From Rhizobium chutanense (GTDB lineage Bacteria > Pseudomonadota > Alphaproteobacteria > Rhizobiales > Rhizobiaceae), in assembly GCF_002531935.1 (NCBI RefSeq), contig NZ_NWSV01000036.1:1-48824 (forward strand): a DNA stretch of 48,824 nt, read 5' to 3'. The number at the start of each line of letters is the position of its first letter. The first letter of the stretch is position 1. The notes below the pieces were generated by a model. The model made no database searches, was not told where the DNA came from, and saw only the letters and a program-made list of their open reading frames with translations. This document shows positions 34,577 to 43,912 of this stretch, piece by piece. The position numbers and the translations under genes were made by a program.

Positions 34577-35142
34577 GTCTGACGAATCATCACCGGACAA
34601 GATCGAGGTGCTGGATCCGAGCCATCCGTTATTTGGACGCTCCTTTAATGTGATGCGTGAGGTGGGACGTAGAGGCGGCAACTTCGCGCCGTCGTATGAG
34701 GTTGAACATCGTGGTGGATCGACCTTGCTGATACCCGTGTCTGCGACACAGGGATATGTCGAAGCCTGAAATACTGACGCGCGAAGGACACCATTCGCCC
34801 AATTGTGAGGAGAAGGTTTTGCCAATCACTGTGCAACGCCTCCGCCTTGCAGCGGGCATCTAGGTAAAGGCACAGCGCAACAGATGGACACACGAACCTA
34901 GTTTGCTCAGCGCCGTACAACTTGCCGCCAGGCTCGATATTCCCGTCAATTGGATTTACGTTCAAATCAGGCGGAAGCGCCTGCTCATCGACCAGCAATC
35001 AACCGGAGCATATTTGTTCCAAAATTCCCCAGCGGTCGTCAACGCGGTTCGCGACCTTCGCAACCGTACCATTCATCAACTCGATCTGAGAATCATTCAG
35101 CCTCACCAGGAGGGGCATCAACATGCGTTGTCGCTGGAGGGA
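34577..35142 (+). mobile_element. Recombinase-module debris inserted inside IS66 TnpB
   Basis: Two remnants are visible. A DUF5372-like frame reads KIEVLDPSHPLFGRSFNVMR then NFAPSYEVEHRGGSTLLIPV and stops at 34769. From about 34903 the end of a large serine recombinase follows: LSAVQLAARLDIPVNWIYVQ, LIDQQSTGAYLFQNSPAVVN. The latter runs in frame into the TnpB tail EGIDWRARQETWRPSRV, which stops at 35190. Confidence 0.5.
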
Positions 35143-35910
35143 ATTGACTGGCGCGCACGGCAGGAAACCTGGCGCCCCAGCCGGGTTTGACTCAATTTTT
35201 GCATTGAAATTGTTGATAAATCTGATTCAATGTCGTTATGACATTGCCGCCGCTTACCCTGCCATCGGACCTTGCCAGCGCTCATCCGGCGCTGCTGGCC
35301 GAACGTGCTGCGCGGCTGCAAGCTGAGGCGGACGCGGCCAACGCGAAGGCGCGGCTGTCGAGCATTGAGGCGCTCAACGTGCATTTGCAGTTGCTGACCG
35401 GCAAGCTGGAGCGCGAGAAGCACGGGCCGCGCCGCGAGCGCACGCAGCGGCTGATCGATCAGTTGGAATTTGCAGCTCGAAGAGCTCGTGGCGTAGGCCG
35501 CCGAGGACGAACTGAGCGTCCAAGAGGCCGCGGCCAGAACGCAGTCCGTGCGCGCCTTCGCCCGCAAGCGTCCAGTGCGCAAGGCGTGGCCCAAAGACGT
35601 CGAGCGCGCACGCATCGTCATCGAAGCGCCGACGGCATGTGCCTGCTGTGGCGGCTCGCGGCTGTCGAAGCTGGGCGAGGATGTGACGGAAACGCTGGAG
35701 GATATCCCGCGCCGATTCAAGGTGATCGAGACGGTGCGCGAGAAATTTACCTGCCGCGATTGCGAGGCGATCAGTCAGGCTCCCGCACCGTTCCATGCGA
35801 CGCCCGCGCGGCTTCATCGGCCCTCAGTTGCTGGCGACGATCGTGTTCGACAAGTTCGGGCAGCACATCCCGCTGAACCGCCAGAGCACGCGGTTCAAAT
35901 GTGAGGCATC
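35143..35910 (+). mobile_element. IS66 TnpB tail and truncated TnpC transposase
   Basis: After the TnpB tail, a TnpC-type transposase begins at 35238: TLPPLTLPSDLASAHPALLA, then the leucine-zipper-like helix and LLTGKLEREKHGPRRERTQR. A frameshift near 35475 leads to AWPKDVERARIVIEAPTACA and the zinc-finger-like CACCGGSRLSKLGEDVTETL and FTCRDCEAISQAPAPFHATP. A second frameshift near 35800 leads to RGFIGPQLLATIVFDKFGQH, IPLNRQSTRFKCE, where it ends. The DDE domain is missing, so it is inactive. Confidence 0.78.
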
Positions 35911-35982
35911 GGTCCGTCGACCTAGACCCTGGCCGGTGAATGTTGATCCGAATGTCTTCGAGCTGCGGCAAATGCTGGAGCA

Positions 35983-36375
35983 TCACTGTCGCACGGCATA
36001 CCAGGAGGCAACGTAGCCGGCTGCGGCGACCCCATGCGAATGCGGGACGTCGCGGACGATGCTACCGACAATGGCGTCCCTTTGATCGACGCCATTCGGC
36101 CAGTTCGGCACGATGTAGCCGCGATAGCTGTAGATCCAGGTCTCGCCGGCCACATCGCCCTTTCCAGTGAATTGCAGCTCGACAGGGTCTCCCGGACGCA
36201 CCGTACCGGTCAATTCCAGCGACCACCCGGGCCCACCAATGGTTCCGCCGACCTTGCGCCGAGCCAACTCGGTCAGCACCAGCGTTCCCTGGCCAAATTC
36301 CAGTGCATTGAAATCAACCGATAAATCGGGATTGTTGATCAGGCTGCGATAACTCCAAGTGCCAGTGAAGCTCAT
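35983..36375 (-). CDS. Small beta-rich protein next to the multicopper oxidase, 130 aa
   Basis: A soluble protein starting SFTGTWSYRSLINNPDLSVD with alternating short strands (WSLELTGTVRPGDPVELQFT, GETWIYSYRGYIVPNWPNGV), suggesting a small barrel. No signal peptide. The start at 36375 follows GGAGGAACT. It lies 26 bp downstream of the multicopper oxidase stop on the same strand, so it is co-transcribed. I recall similar small proteins in other bacteria but no assigned function. A role linked to the oxidase or its substrate is inference. Confidence 0.68.
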   Translation of the reverse strand: MSFTGTWSYRSLINNPDLSVDFNALEFGQGTLVLTELARRKVGGTIGGPGWSLELTGTVRPGDPVELQFTGKGDVAGETWIYSYRGYIVPNWPNGVDQRDAIVGSIVRDVPHSHGVAAAGYVASWYAVRQ

Positions 36376-36401
36376 AGTTCCTCCCAATGGCGATCGACGC
36401 C

Positions 36402-38345
36402 CTAATGATGGCCGGAAACGGTGCCACCCTGGCCGTCCGGCAGGGTGATCCTGATGTTCTGCATCATGCCCTGGTCCTCATGATCGAGGATGTGGCAATG
36501 CAGAACGAACTCGCCGATATAGCGCTGGTAGTGCGTCCGCACGGTGATCGTGTAGCGCGCCGACGGATCGGTGCCGGGATTCTTGATCCACAGCGTGTCC
36601 TTCCAGACATTTTTCAAGCCTGGATATTGCGGATCGCCGTCGTCATCGGCGCCAAGCGCGCTGACATCGTTGCCGGCCGCATCGACAATTTTGATGATCT
36701 GAAACGGATTGACATGGATATGGAATGGGTGGCTGACGAAATCCGAGCGGAGCGTCCATTCGTCGACTCCGCTCAGCGGCAACATCCGGTCGATGCGGTT
36801 GGGATCATAAGGTTTGCCGTCAACCTCGAAGAAGGTGGCACCCGGCTGTTTCACATCGATGTTAAACACCAGTTGCTGCTCGCCGGTGACCTCGCCCGCG
36901 TCGATGTCCGGATGGGGAATAAAGCTTGAGAGCGACATCTCGTTCTTGAGGTCATCGATAACCTTGCCGGCGACATTCTGTGACATCGTGCGCTCAGCCG
37001 CCGAAATCAGCCAATCCTGAAGATAGGTGCCGATCTCGCCATTGACGGCATGGCCGCCTACTGCAGTGACTATGCCGAGAAGCCGTCGGCTTGGAGCCTC
37101 CTGGTTGACGCTGGCCGCTGCCGGTGCGGCGCCATCGATGATGCAGTAGTCACCCGCTCCTGGCAACACCACCAGCGCGTCAACGCGGTAGCCCGGTTGC
37201 AGGATCGCTTGCTGCCGCATCTGCACCTGCGCCATTGTCAGCCCGTCCTGGGCCACCACCCCATACGGAATAGTATCCTTGCCGCAATTCTGGTCGATCC
37301 ATCTGTCGGTGTCCGCTGCCGCAAGCGTGCGGAACGCGGTCGTCCCGGTCTTGCGCCGGATTTCGAAATTGATGGTGTCGCGAACCCCGGCGTGTATCAT
37401 CCGCCACCGCTCGACCGAGCCAGCCTCCGCTGATGCCAACTGACCAAGCACCTGGCCGTTGACGCTGGTGAAGCGGCCCGAAGCCGGCCAACTGCCAGGT
37501 CCGAACTGATCGTAGCTTTCGATGCCGCCCACCTGTCCTGGCTGGCAATCATAAGTGATGTCGCCATTGTTATCGGTGCAAGCATATTGAATCTGCTGTA
37601 GCACCAAAACCCGTTCGGCGATATCGGAGCCGCCCGGCTGCTTCAATAGGCGGTCTATATCGCCAGTCTCGGTCGGTGTCGGCATGCGATCGCCACGGAT
37701 GATCAACGCCCCGGACATGCCACTCGACACCTGCAATGCGGTTGATCCGTGTAGGTGTGGGTGATACCAGAAGGTGCCGGCGGGATGCTCAACGGCGATG
37801 TTGTATTCATATTGGAACGAAACGCCGGGACGGATTGAGATCAGCACATTATCGCCATTGCCAGACGGATTTACCCAGAGACCGTGCGAATGCAGGTTGG
37901 TACCGTTGAAGCAATGGGGGGTATTGGCACTGCCACCGCCGATGCCGCAGGTGGAATCCTGAGGGAACAGGTTGTGAAGCGTTACCCGCACCGTCTGACC
38001 GGGCCGTAGATCGATGGTCGGTCCAACCAATGGCGTGTCGGCACCGGATAAGCCGGTCTGGCGGGCGTCTTGATAGCCGCGCAGTTTAACGTGGTCGTAG
38101 CGCGCCGTGGCCGGATTGTAGATCTGTCGGTCGAGATAGGTAGCGTTCATATCGAGCAGAACCTCGCCCGGAAATGTCTCCCGGCTTTGTTCGAAGGTTT
38201 TCAGCATCCCCTGGGATTTTGTGATAGGTTGCAGCATATAGGCCAGGGGGTTAGTCACGGCCCTGGCCTCTTGAGCGACTGCGAATAGCGCATGGGTGAC
38301 CGAAAAAACGCTCGCCATACCGAAGATCGCAATTTTGTCAGACAC
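36402..38345 (-). CDS. Periplasmic multicopper oxidase
   Basis: A ~647-aa laccase-like enzyme. From the GTG at 38345 an export signal is visible (IAIFGMASVFSVTHALFAVA then QEARAV). All copper sites are present: NGTNLHSHGLWV and FWYHPHLHGS in the N-terminal cupredoxin domain, HPFHIHVNPF and the type 1 site HCHILDHEDQGMM near the C-terminus. The terminal Met axial ligand suggests a lower-potential type 1 copper. The ribosome site is GGGAGGG; a TTG two codons earlier is an alternative start. Likely roles are copper tolerance or phenol oxidation. The next gene downstream (130-aa barrel protein) is co-transcribed. Confidence 0.88.
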   Translation of the reverse strand: MSDKIAIFGMASVFSVTHALFAVAQEARAVTNPLAYMLQPITKSQGMLKTFEQSRETFPGEVLLDMNATYLDRQIYNPATARYDHVKLRGYQDARQTGLSGADTPLVGPTIDLRPGQTVRVTLHNLFPQDSTCGIGGGSANTPHCFNGTNLHSHGLWVNPSGNGDNVLISIRPGVSFQYEYNIAVEHPAGTFWYHPHLHGSTALQVSSGMSGALIIRGDRMPTPTETGDIDRLLKQPGGSDIAERVLVLQQIQYACTDNNGDITYDCQPGQVGGIESYDQFGPGSWPASGRFTSVNGQVLGQLASAEAGSVERWRMIHAGVRDTINFEIRRKTGTTAFRTLAAADTDRWIDQNCGKDTIPYGVVAQDGLTMAQVQMRQQAILQPGYRVDALVVLPGAGDYCIIDGAAPAAASVNQEAPSRRLLGIVTAVGGHAVNGEIGTYLQDWLISAAERTMSQNVAGKVIDDLKNEMSLSSFIPHPDIDAGEVTGEQQLVFNIDVKQPGATFFEVDGKPYDPNRIDRMLPLSGVDEWTLRSDFVSHPFHIHVNPFQIIKIVDAAGNDVSALGADDDGDPQYPGLKNVWKDTLWIKNPGTDPSARYTITVRTHYQRYIGEFVLHCHILDHEDQGMMQNIRITLPDGQGGTVSGHH

Positions 38346-38411
38346 AGACAAACAACCCTCCCAAACCTCTGCCCGGAGTTTTGTTCTCCCCGGGTCGAAC
38401 CGCATCCACAA

Positions 38412-38976
38412 AGTTCTACTGCGTCACCATGCGTTCACCTGCAATTCGACTTTGACTCGCGCGCTTTCTCGGGAGAAGACAGCTGCCGCCGCGCGACGAG
38501 AAAGTTTCAAGACTCATGCCACTCTGGCCGGATCGAGCCTCAGAAGGAATCTTGTGCCTATGCTTCAAGGACTTCCACGAGAGCGCGGTAGGAAGTCGGG
38601 CGGAACAGCACCATGGCGCGCACCTGACAAACCTGACAGCAGGTGTAGTAGGCCCGACATTTTTGTGGGGAGCATCGTTACGTGCGGCAATACGCGTCTC
38701 ACCTTGTTTGTTTGTCGAGCTGCACTCGAGCAACGCCTTGACGCTCATATCGCGGTCACCGCCGCGGGCATTAATGTCGGCGTCACATACCGTTCATCAC
38801 ACCGCCTAATCGGAGAGACACCACGGGCAGACTACGCCAGTTCTTCCGGCTCTCTGCGCTGCGCGATGATCTCGAAACAAGGTTGCTTGCTCAGGAGTAT
38901 CGCGCCCTGCTCCTCGACGATCATTTCGACGACGGCAGGAGGGAGCCCTTCCACAATCTTCTCCTATGGACGTCTC
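38412..38976. other. 565-bp gap without a supported gene
   Basis: Frames open here on either strand give unnatural compositions. No clear terminator or operator was found. It contains the promoter of the multicopper oxidase at its left end. Confidence 0.35.
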
Positions 38977-39678
38977 TTATGGACGTCCAACGCGATATCT
39001 CAGATGCACGGAGCCGAGGCCAGCGGCTTCGGCGCTGATAAACGTGAGCCTCGCCCTGCCGGCAAGCCCATCCTCGCCGCCCTCGAATATGGCCGGTGTA
39101 TTCGACTTGCCTCCGATCGCAGGGAAGATGACCAGGCTGACCTCGTCAACAAGACCCGCCTTCAAGAAATGGCCATTGGTTTGCGCCCCGCCTTCCAGCA
39201 TCAAGCGCTTCACACCGAACTCGGTTCCAAGAAGGTCAAGCGCGTTTTTCAGATCGACGCCATCTTTCTCCGAGACGATATAGGAAACGCCAGCCTGGGT
39301 GAGGCCCGCCAGGTAAGCATCATCCACGTCAGATCCTGTCAGGACCACAAGGTGAGCTCCGTCAATGTCGCTCTTGTCCCAGCGTAGCCGACCGTCCTTA
39401 TCCACGATGACAGCGAACTCGCCGGCGTCCGGGTTGGCGATATGGATCGGTCGCGCGGCTGTGCCGGTTGCTTGATAGGGGCGGTCGACGGCGTCCGCGA
39501 ACTCTTCTCCCGTCGCTCTTCCCGAAAGCCAGGCGTCGGCACCGATCTTCTCATGCAGGCCGTCATAGATCTTCACGAGCTCATCGACCGAATGGCCGGT
39601 TGCCTCGGCCCAATCATTGACGATCAATCGGCCATCCAGCGGCGACATCATGTGACAGATTACATAGGGTCTGGGCAT
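38977..39678 (-). CDS. RibD-C/dihydrofolate-reductase-family protein, 233 aa
   Basis: The fold is shown by RPYVICHMMSPLDGRLIVND at the start, GADAWLSGRATGEEFADAV, a central HLVVLTGSDVDDAYLAGL and the C-terminal RLMLEGGAQTNGHFLKAGLV DE-type NADPH motif. It resembles RibD C-terminal reductases that are not tied to riboflavin operons. The ATG at 39678 follows GAGGAGAG; an upstream in-frame ATG at 39702 is less likely. It lies 32 bp behind the SDR gene on the same strand, so the pair forms an operon. The substrate is unknown. Confidence 0.8.
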   Translation of the reverse strand: MPRPYVICHMMSPLDGRLIVNDWAEATGHSVDELVKIYDGLHEKIGADAWLSGRATGEEFADAVDRPYQATGTAARPIHIANPDAGEFAVIVDKDGRLRWDKSDIDGAHLVVLTGSDVDDAYLAGLTQAGVSYIVSEKDGVDLKNALDLLGTEFGVKRLMLEGGAQTNGHFLKAGLVDEVSLVIFPAIGGKSNTPAIFEGGEDGLAGRARLTFISAEAAGLGSVHLRYRVGRP

Positions 39679-39709
39679 TGGATTACTCTCCTCTACAAAC
39701 ATTCCACCG

Positions 39710-40561
39710 TCAGTGACCTGCCTTCAACCAGGCTGCGAATTTATCCATCCAGTCGGGGTGCCAGCGTGAAAGCGCCGGCCGGTTCAGGATCATGTCGTCG
39801 GCCGCCCAGCGGATCCTTCTGGCATCGATCGCAGACGTAACCGCGTTATCCGGACAGATGATGTAAAAATTCTCGTCGAGCAGACGGACCAGGAAGTATT
39901 CCACCAGTTGCTCTGCGGTCCATGCCTCATCGGGTTTCGCAATGCCCTGCGGCTTGAGTGCGATGTTCATGGGTGTCCACGTGTAGCCAGGGACGAGGAG
40001 ATGAGCCGAAACACGACCTCCCGTCTCCTTCAGAAGCTCGTGCGACAGCTGTTCGGTCAGGACTTTGACAGCTGCCTTCGCCACCGAATATGCGGCGTTA
40101 CCTGGAGGAGTCGTAATACCTTCCTTGGAGCCGAGGTTGACAACGGCCGACTGGCGACCGGCTTCGATCATGTAGGGCACGAAGACGTGTTGCGCGGCCT
40201 GAACACCTCGGAAGTTTACATCGATCTGGCGTCGCCACTTTGCAGGATTGTCCCAAGGGCCGGCTCCTTGCGTTATGCCCGCGTTGTTTACTAGAACGGC
40301 CACGTCGCCAAACCGCGAAATCGTTTCGTCCCGCAACCTGGTCAGTGCCGACAAATCTGATACGTCGCCGCTCACGATCAGGATGTCCGTGTCGAGTGTC
40401 GAAGTAACATCCTCAAGTGCGTCGGCGTCGAGATCCAGCAGCGCGAGCTTCATGCCGCGGGCCGCGAGAGCCCTCGCGATTGCCAAGCCGATGCCCTTCG
40501 CAGCTCCCGTGATGACCGCAACGCGGCCAGGAGCAACGACGCTGTTCATTCTCTCGCTCAT
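39710..40561 (-). CDS. SDR-family oxidoreductase, 283 aa
   Basis: Classical SDR features: cofactor motif VITGAAKGIGLAIARALAAR, an LLDLDADAL acidic end of strand 2, VLVNNAGITQG, catalytic Ser in VNLGSKEG and the YSVAK Tyr/Lys pair. The C-terminal ~70 residues (MDKFAAWLKAGH end) are longer than average. First gene of a two-gene leftward operon with the reductase above. It is divergent from two further SDR genes across a 467-bp gap. Confidence 0.85.
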   Translation of the reverse strand: MSERMNSVVAPGRVAVITGAAKGIGLAIARALAARGMKLALLDLDADALEDVTSTLDTDILIVSGDVSDLSALTRLRDETISRFGDVAVLVNNAGITQGAGPWDNPAKWRRQIDVNFRGVQAAQHVFVPYMIEAGRQSAVVNLGSKEGITTPPGNAAYSVAKAAVKVLTEQLSHELLKETGGRVSAHLLVPGYTWTPMNIALKPQGIAKPDEAWTAEQLVEYFLVRLLDENFYIICPDNAVTSAIDARRIRWAADDMILNRPALSRWHPDWMDKFAAWLKAGH

Positions 40562-41028
40562 TTTTTGTCTTTCCCGTCATTGGACCGTCACCGCTGGAAG
40601 GTGTGCCGGACAAGCCGTCGCCGTGGAATTTTTCTCCGAGAAGCGTGCCGGCCGATGGCACCAGCGCAGAGAAGTCCATCAACGCTACTCGGGCGCTTGG
40701 GTCGTCGGATCATATCCGCGGGCTGCGAACGACCGTTCGATCGCACTATAAGAATAGGGTAGCGCGACGGCTACTTGAAGTGAGCGGGATCGCACGCACC
40801 GATGAGCCGTGTTCACTCAAGGGCCTTCGTGACGTAGGGAATGCCTGGCCAGTTCGACCGCGGACGGGACCAAAAAGGTAACGCACTCCTGGTCCCTGCC
40901 AGATCGGTGGATGATTTTCACTCACCGCCCCGATCAATTTTGCTCATGTAACCAATCGGCTCCACGGGCATTTGGTCACCAGCGCCTCGAGACGATCGTG
41001 GTGCTGACCAAACCAAAGGAGTGAAATC
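40562..41028. other. Divergent promoter region between SDR genes
   Basis: 467 bp with no supported gene. It should hold promoters for both SDR operons. A LysR box (T-N11-A) cannot be singled out by eye with confidence. Confidence 0.35.
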
Positions 41029-41811
41029 ATGACAGGGAATAAACCACTCGCAATGATCACGGGCGGCTCATCTGGAATAGGCTTCGAGCTTGCCAAACAA
41101 TTCGCCAAGAATGGATTCGATGTCGCCATTTCAGGCTCAAGCGACAAGGTGAACGAGGCCGCCGATGCGCTACGAAGCCTTGATGCCGAAGCATATCCGT
41201 TCAAAGCGGATGCCTCGACGTACGATGGCGTCGAGAGGTTCTGGACCTTTACGCAGGGGCTGGGGCGCCCCTTGGAAGCCGCGGCTCTGAACGTCGGTAT
41301 CGGTATTGGCGGCGCCTTTGTCGATAACGATCTCGAGGATGAGCTTCGCCTGCTTGCGATCAATGTAACCGGGACCGTCCATATGGCCAAACGCGTCGTC
41401 CAACATATGGTCAAGAACGGCCGCGGCAGGATTCTCATCACCTCCTCGGTTTCGGCGACCCTGCCCACGCCATACGAAACCGTTTACGGCCCGTCGAAGG
41501 CATTCGGTTACATGTTCGCGGAATCTCTGCGCGAGGAGTTGCGCTCGACCGGGGTCACGGTGACGGCACTCCTTCCGGGCGCCACCAACAGCGACTTCCA
41601 CGCGAACGCTGGAATGGGCGGTACGAAGCTCGGTGGCCAACAAAAAAACGACAAGACGCTCGTCGCCCAGCAGGGGTTCGAGGCTCTCATGAACGGCATC
41701 GACCATATCGTCGGCGGAGATCAGGAAACCAAGCGCCAGGTGTTGGAAAACCGGACGACCCCCGAGCCCGTCAAAGCCGCGCGGCAAGCCGAATTGACCC
41801 AACCGCAGTGA
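41029..41811 (+). CDS. SDR-family oxidoreductase, 260 aa
   Basis: An AAAGGAG ribosome site precedes the ATG. Cofactor motif MITGGSSGIGFELAKQFAKN, catalytic Ser in ILITSSVSAT and the Tyr/Lys pair in YGPSKAFGYMFAE. The LNVGIGIGG stretch replaces the usual NNAG, a known variation in this subgroup. The next gene begins 11 bp downstream, and its ribosome site overlaps this stop. Confidence 0.85.
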   Translation: MTGNKPLAMITGGSSGIGFELAKQFAKNGFDVAISGSSDKVNEAADALRSLDAEAYPFKADASTYDGVERFWTFTQGLGRPLEAAALNVGIGIGGAFVDNDLEDELRLLAINVTGTVHMAKRVVQHMVKNGRGRILITSSVSATLPTPYETVYGPSKAFGYMFAESLREELRSTGVTVTALLPGATNSDFHANAGMGGTKLGGQQKNDKTLVAQQGFEALMNGIDHIVGGDQETKRQVLENRTTPEPVKAARQAELTQPQ

Positions 41812-41822
41812 AGGAGCACGTC

Positions 41823-42770
41823 ATGTCACATCTGAAAAACAAGGTCGCCATCGTCACAGGGGCTTCCTCGGGCATTGGAGCGGCGACCGCCAGAGGATTG
41901 GCGGAAAAAGGTGCGCGCGTCGTCCTTGCCGGCCGCAATGAGGAACGCCTCAGTCAGATCGTCGAAGACATCACCGGTTCGGGAGGTATTGCCAGCTACA
42001 AGGTTGCTGATGCCACGGATTTTGAGAGTACCAAGGCCCTCGTCGCGTTCGCCACAACGACGTACGGCCCGGTCGATATATTGGTCAACAATGCCGGCCT
42101 CATGCTCTTTTCCTATTGGAAGGATGCCGCCGTCGGCGATTGGAACAAGATGATCGATACCAATCTGCGTGGCTATCTGCATGCGATCGCCGCGGTGCTG
42201 CCGTCGATGTTGGAGCGCCGGTCCGGCCGCATCCTGAATATGAGCTCTATCGCCGGCGTTCATGTCGGCGAGGCGGCAGGGGTTTACGGAGCCACGAAGT
42301 TCTTCATACGCGGTATTACCGAAAGCCTCAGGAAGGAGGTGGGCGTGGGTAGCGGGATCCAAGTGTCTATGATCAGCCCTGGCGTGATCGATACCGGCTG
42401 GGCCGACAAGGTTCATGACGAGACGGGCAGAAAGATCGCCGGAGAGCTCAACAAGCAGGGTATTCCGCCGTCGTCGGTGGCTGAAGCCGTGGTCTATGCA
42501 CTAGACCAGCCCCCGGAGATCACGATCAACGACATTTCGTCCATCCAACCCGGCAGGACTGGTAGCCCGCGTTTTCGAGAGCTCAGAACTAGAACCTCCG
42601 GGACTGTTAGACCGCCTCGCGGAACCAACCGGTGCCGTCTCTCGTGGCTGTGGACACGAAGATCTTCATTGCATGACGATCTAATCCCGGACGTTTTCGT
42701 TTTTCAGCGACCGGGCCATCTCCGCCGTCCTTCGCAGGATCCAACATGGATCACTAGGTCAAATTTTTGA
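41823..42770 (+). CDS. SDR-family oxidoreductase, C-terminus extended by a frameshift
   Basis: Start fixed by GAAGGAG. Motifs: VTGASSGIGAATARGLAEKG, VLVNNAGLML-type NNAG, Ser in NMSSIAGVHV and Tyr/Lys in YGATKFFI. Relatives end shortly after the ITINDI strand with a QDW tail. Here CAGGACTGGTAG (42554-42565) sits one base out of frame, so the ribosome misses this stop and reads on for about 68 residues of unrelated sequence (to 42770). The core enzyme, about 245 aa, is complete, so activity may persist. Coupled to the preceding SDR gene. Confidence 0.82.
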   Translation: MSHLKNKVAIVTGASSGIGAATARGLAEKGARVVLAGRNEERLSQIVEDITGSGGIASYKVADATDFESTKALVAFATTTYGPVDILVNNAGLMLFSYWKDAAVGDWNKMIDTNLRGYLHAIAAVLPSMLERRSGRILNMSSIAGVHVGEAAGVYGATKFFIRGITESLRKEVGVGSGIQVSMISPGVIDTGWADKVHDETGRKIAGELNKQGIPPSSVAEAVVYALDQPPEITINDISSIQPGRTGSPRFRELRTRTSGTVRPPRGTNRCRLSWLWTRRSSLHDDLIPDVFVFQRPGHLRRPSQDPTWITRSNF

Positions 42771-42901
42771 CTGCTTCCTCGGCCATCACATACCAAATAC
42801 AGGGCCAGTTAAATAAGGATTGAAGGTGCCGGCCGGCCTGAAGCAAGGTCGGCGCCGGCAAGGGCGATCTTTTTCAGTACAAGTGCGAGTATCCATAACT
42901 C

Positions 42902-43798
42902 ATGGTATCAACGCGGGCCGACCTTGAAACTTTCGTCGCGATCGCGTGCGCGGGGGGGTTCCGAAAGGCCGCCGCGCTTCGCGGCGTTTCCGGGTCTGCC
43001 CTCAGCCACTCGATCAGGGGTTTGGAGGCCCGTCTGGGCGTCCGTCTGTTTCATCGGACAAGCAGGAGCATCAGTCTCACCGCCGCCGGCGAAGTGCTGC
43101 TTGCCGAACTGGAGCCCCGTTTCCTCGGCATTCAAGCTGCGATGGATCTCCTAGACAGTTTCAGGAGCGGGCCTACGGGCAGAGTGAGAGTGACCACCCT
43201 GCGTGACGCCGCCGAGCTGCTGATCGCTCCTCGACTGCACAGTTTTCGCAAGAGCTACCCAGATGTCGAGGTCGAAGTCAGCGTCGAGGATCGCTTCATC
43301 GATATGGTCGCCGAAGGTTTTGACGCGGGCATCCGTTATGGGGGAACGGTTCCCGAGGGGATGATCGCGTCGCGTCTGACATCCGAACTCGAATGGATCG
43401 TAGTCGGTTCTCCGGCCTATCTCAACGAACGAGGGCGGCCCGCGCGGCCGGAAGATCTCTTGACGCACGAGTGCATCCGGATCCGAACCGGTACAGATCA
43501 CCTCTGCAAATGGGAACTTGGCGACGGCGATCGCATGGTTTCTCTCGACGTTCCGGGACTTCTCACGCTCGGAGATTCGGAACTATCTATCCGCATGGCG
43601 GAGGAGGGAGGCGGTCTCTTTTATTGCCTGCAGGCCCGGGTCGAGGACAAACTTGCGGCCGGTTCACTCGAAGTCGTGCTGCCGGACTGGACCTCTACCG
43701 GGCCGGGTTTTCATGCATACTACGTTTCGCATCGACAGGTGCCGTCCGCTCTCCGGACGTTTCTCGACTACCTTAAGGCGCCGGTTGCGGGCGATTGA
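42902..43798 (+). CDS. LysR-family transcriptional regulator, 298 aa
   Basis: N-terminal winged helix (TFVAIACAGGFRKAAALRGV, SGSALSHSIRGLEARLGVRL FHRTSR-type) followed by a linker helix and a periplasmic-binding-like effector domain (VRVTTLRDAAELLIAPRLHS; IRYGGTVPEGMIA). Length is typical. It follows the SDR genes on the same strand and is their likely regulator, responding to an unknown small molecule. Confidence 0.88.
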   Translation: MVSTRADLETFVAIACAGGFRKAAALRGVSGSALSHSIRGLEARLGVRLFHRTSRSISLTAAGEVLLAELEPRFLGIQAAMDLLDSFRSGPTGRVRVTTLRDAAELLIAPRLHSFRKSYPDVEVEVSVEDRFIDMVAEGFDAGIRYGGTVPEGMIASRLTSELEWIVVGSPAYLNERGRPARPEDLLTHECIRIRTGTDHLCKWELGDGDRMVSLDVPGLLTLGDSELSIRMAEEGGGLFYCLQARVEDKLAAGSLEVVLPDWTSTGPGFHAYYVSHRQVPSALRTFLDYLKAPVAGD

Positions 43799-43912
43799 AG
43801 TGACGGCCAGACGAGACAGCTTCACCAGGCAGGAGAATCGCATATGGATGGTAAGGAGTTGTTTTGCTGAGGCAAATCGACTCAAGAACTCTCCGATAAT
43901 TTGGAGGTACGG

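Noticed and set aside
38296..39387. Rightward 363-codon frame overlapping the reductase gene
   Set aside because: Its second half is antisense to the RibD-C-like gene, and its first half is unfamiliar Ser/Arg-rich sequence.
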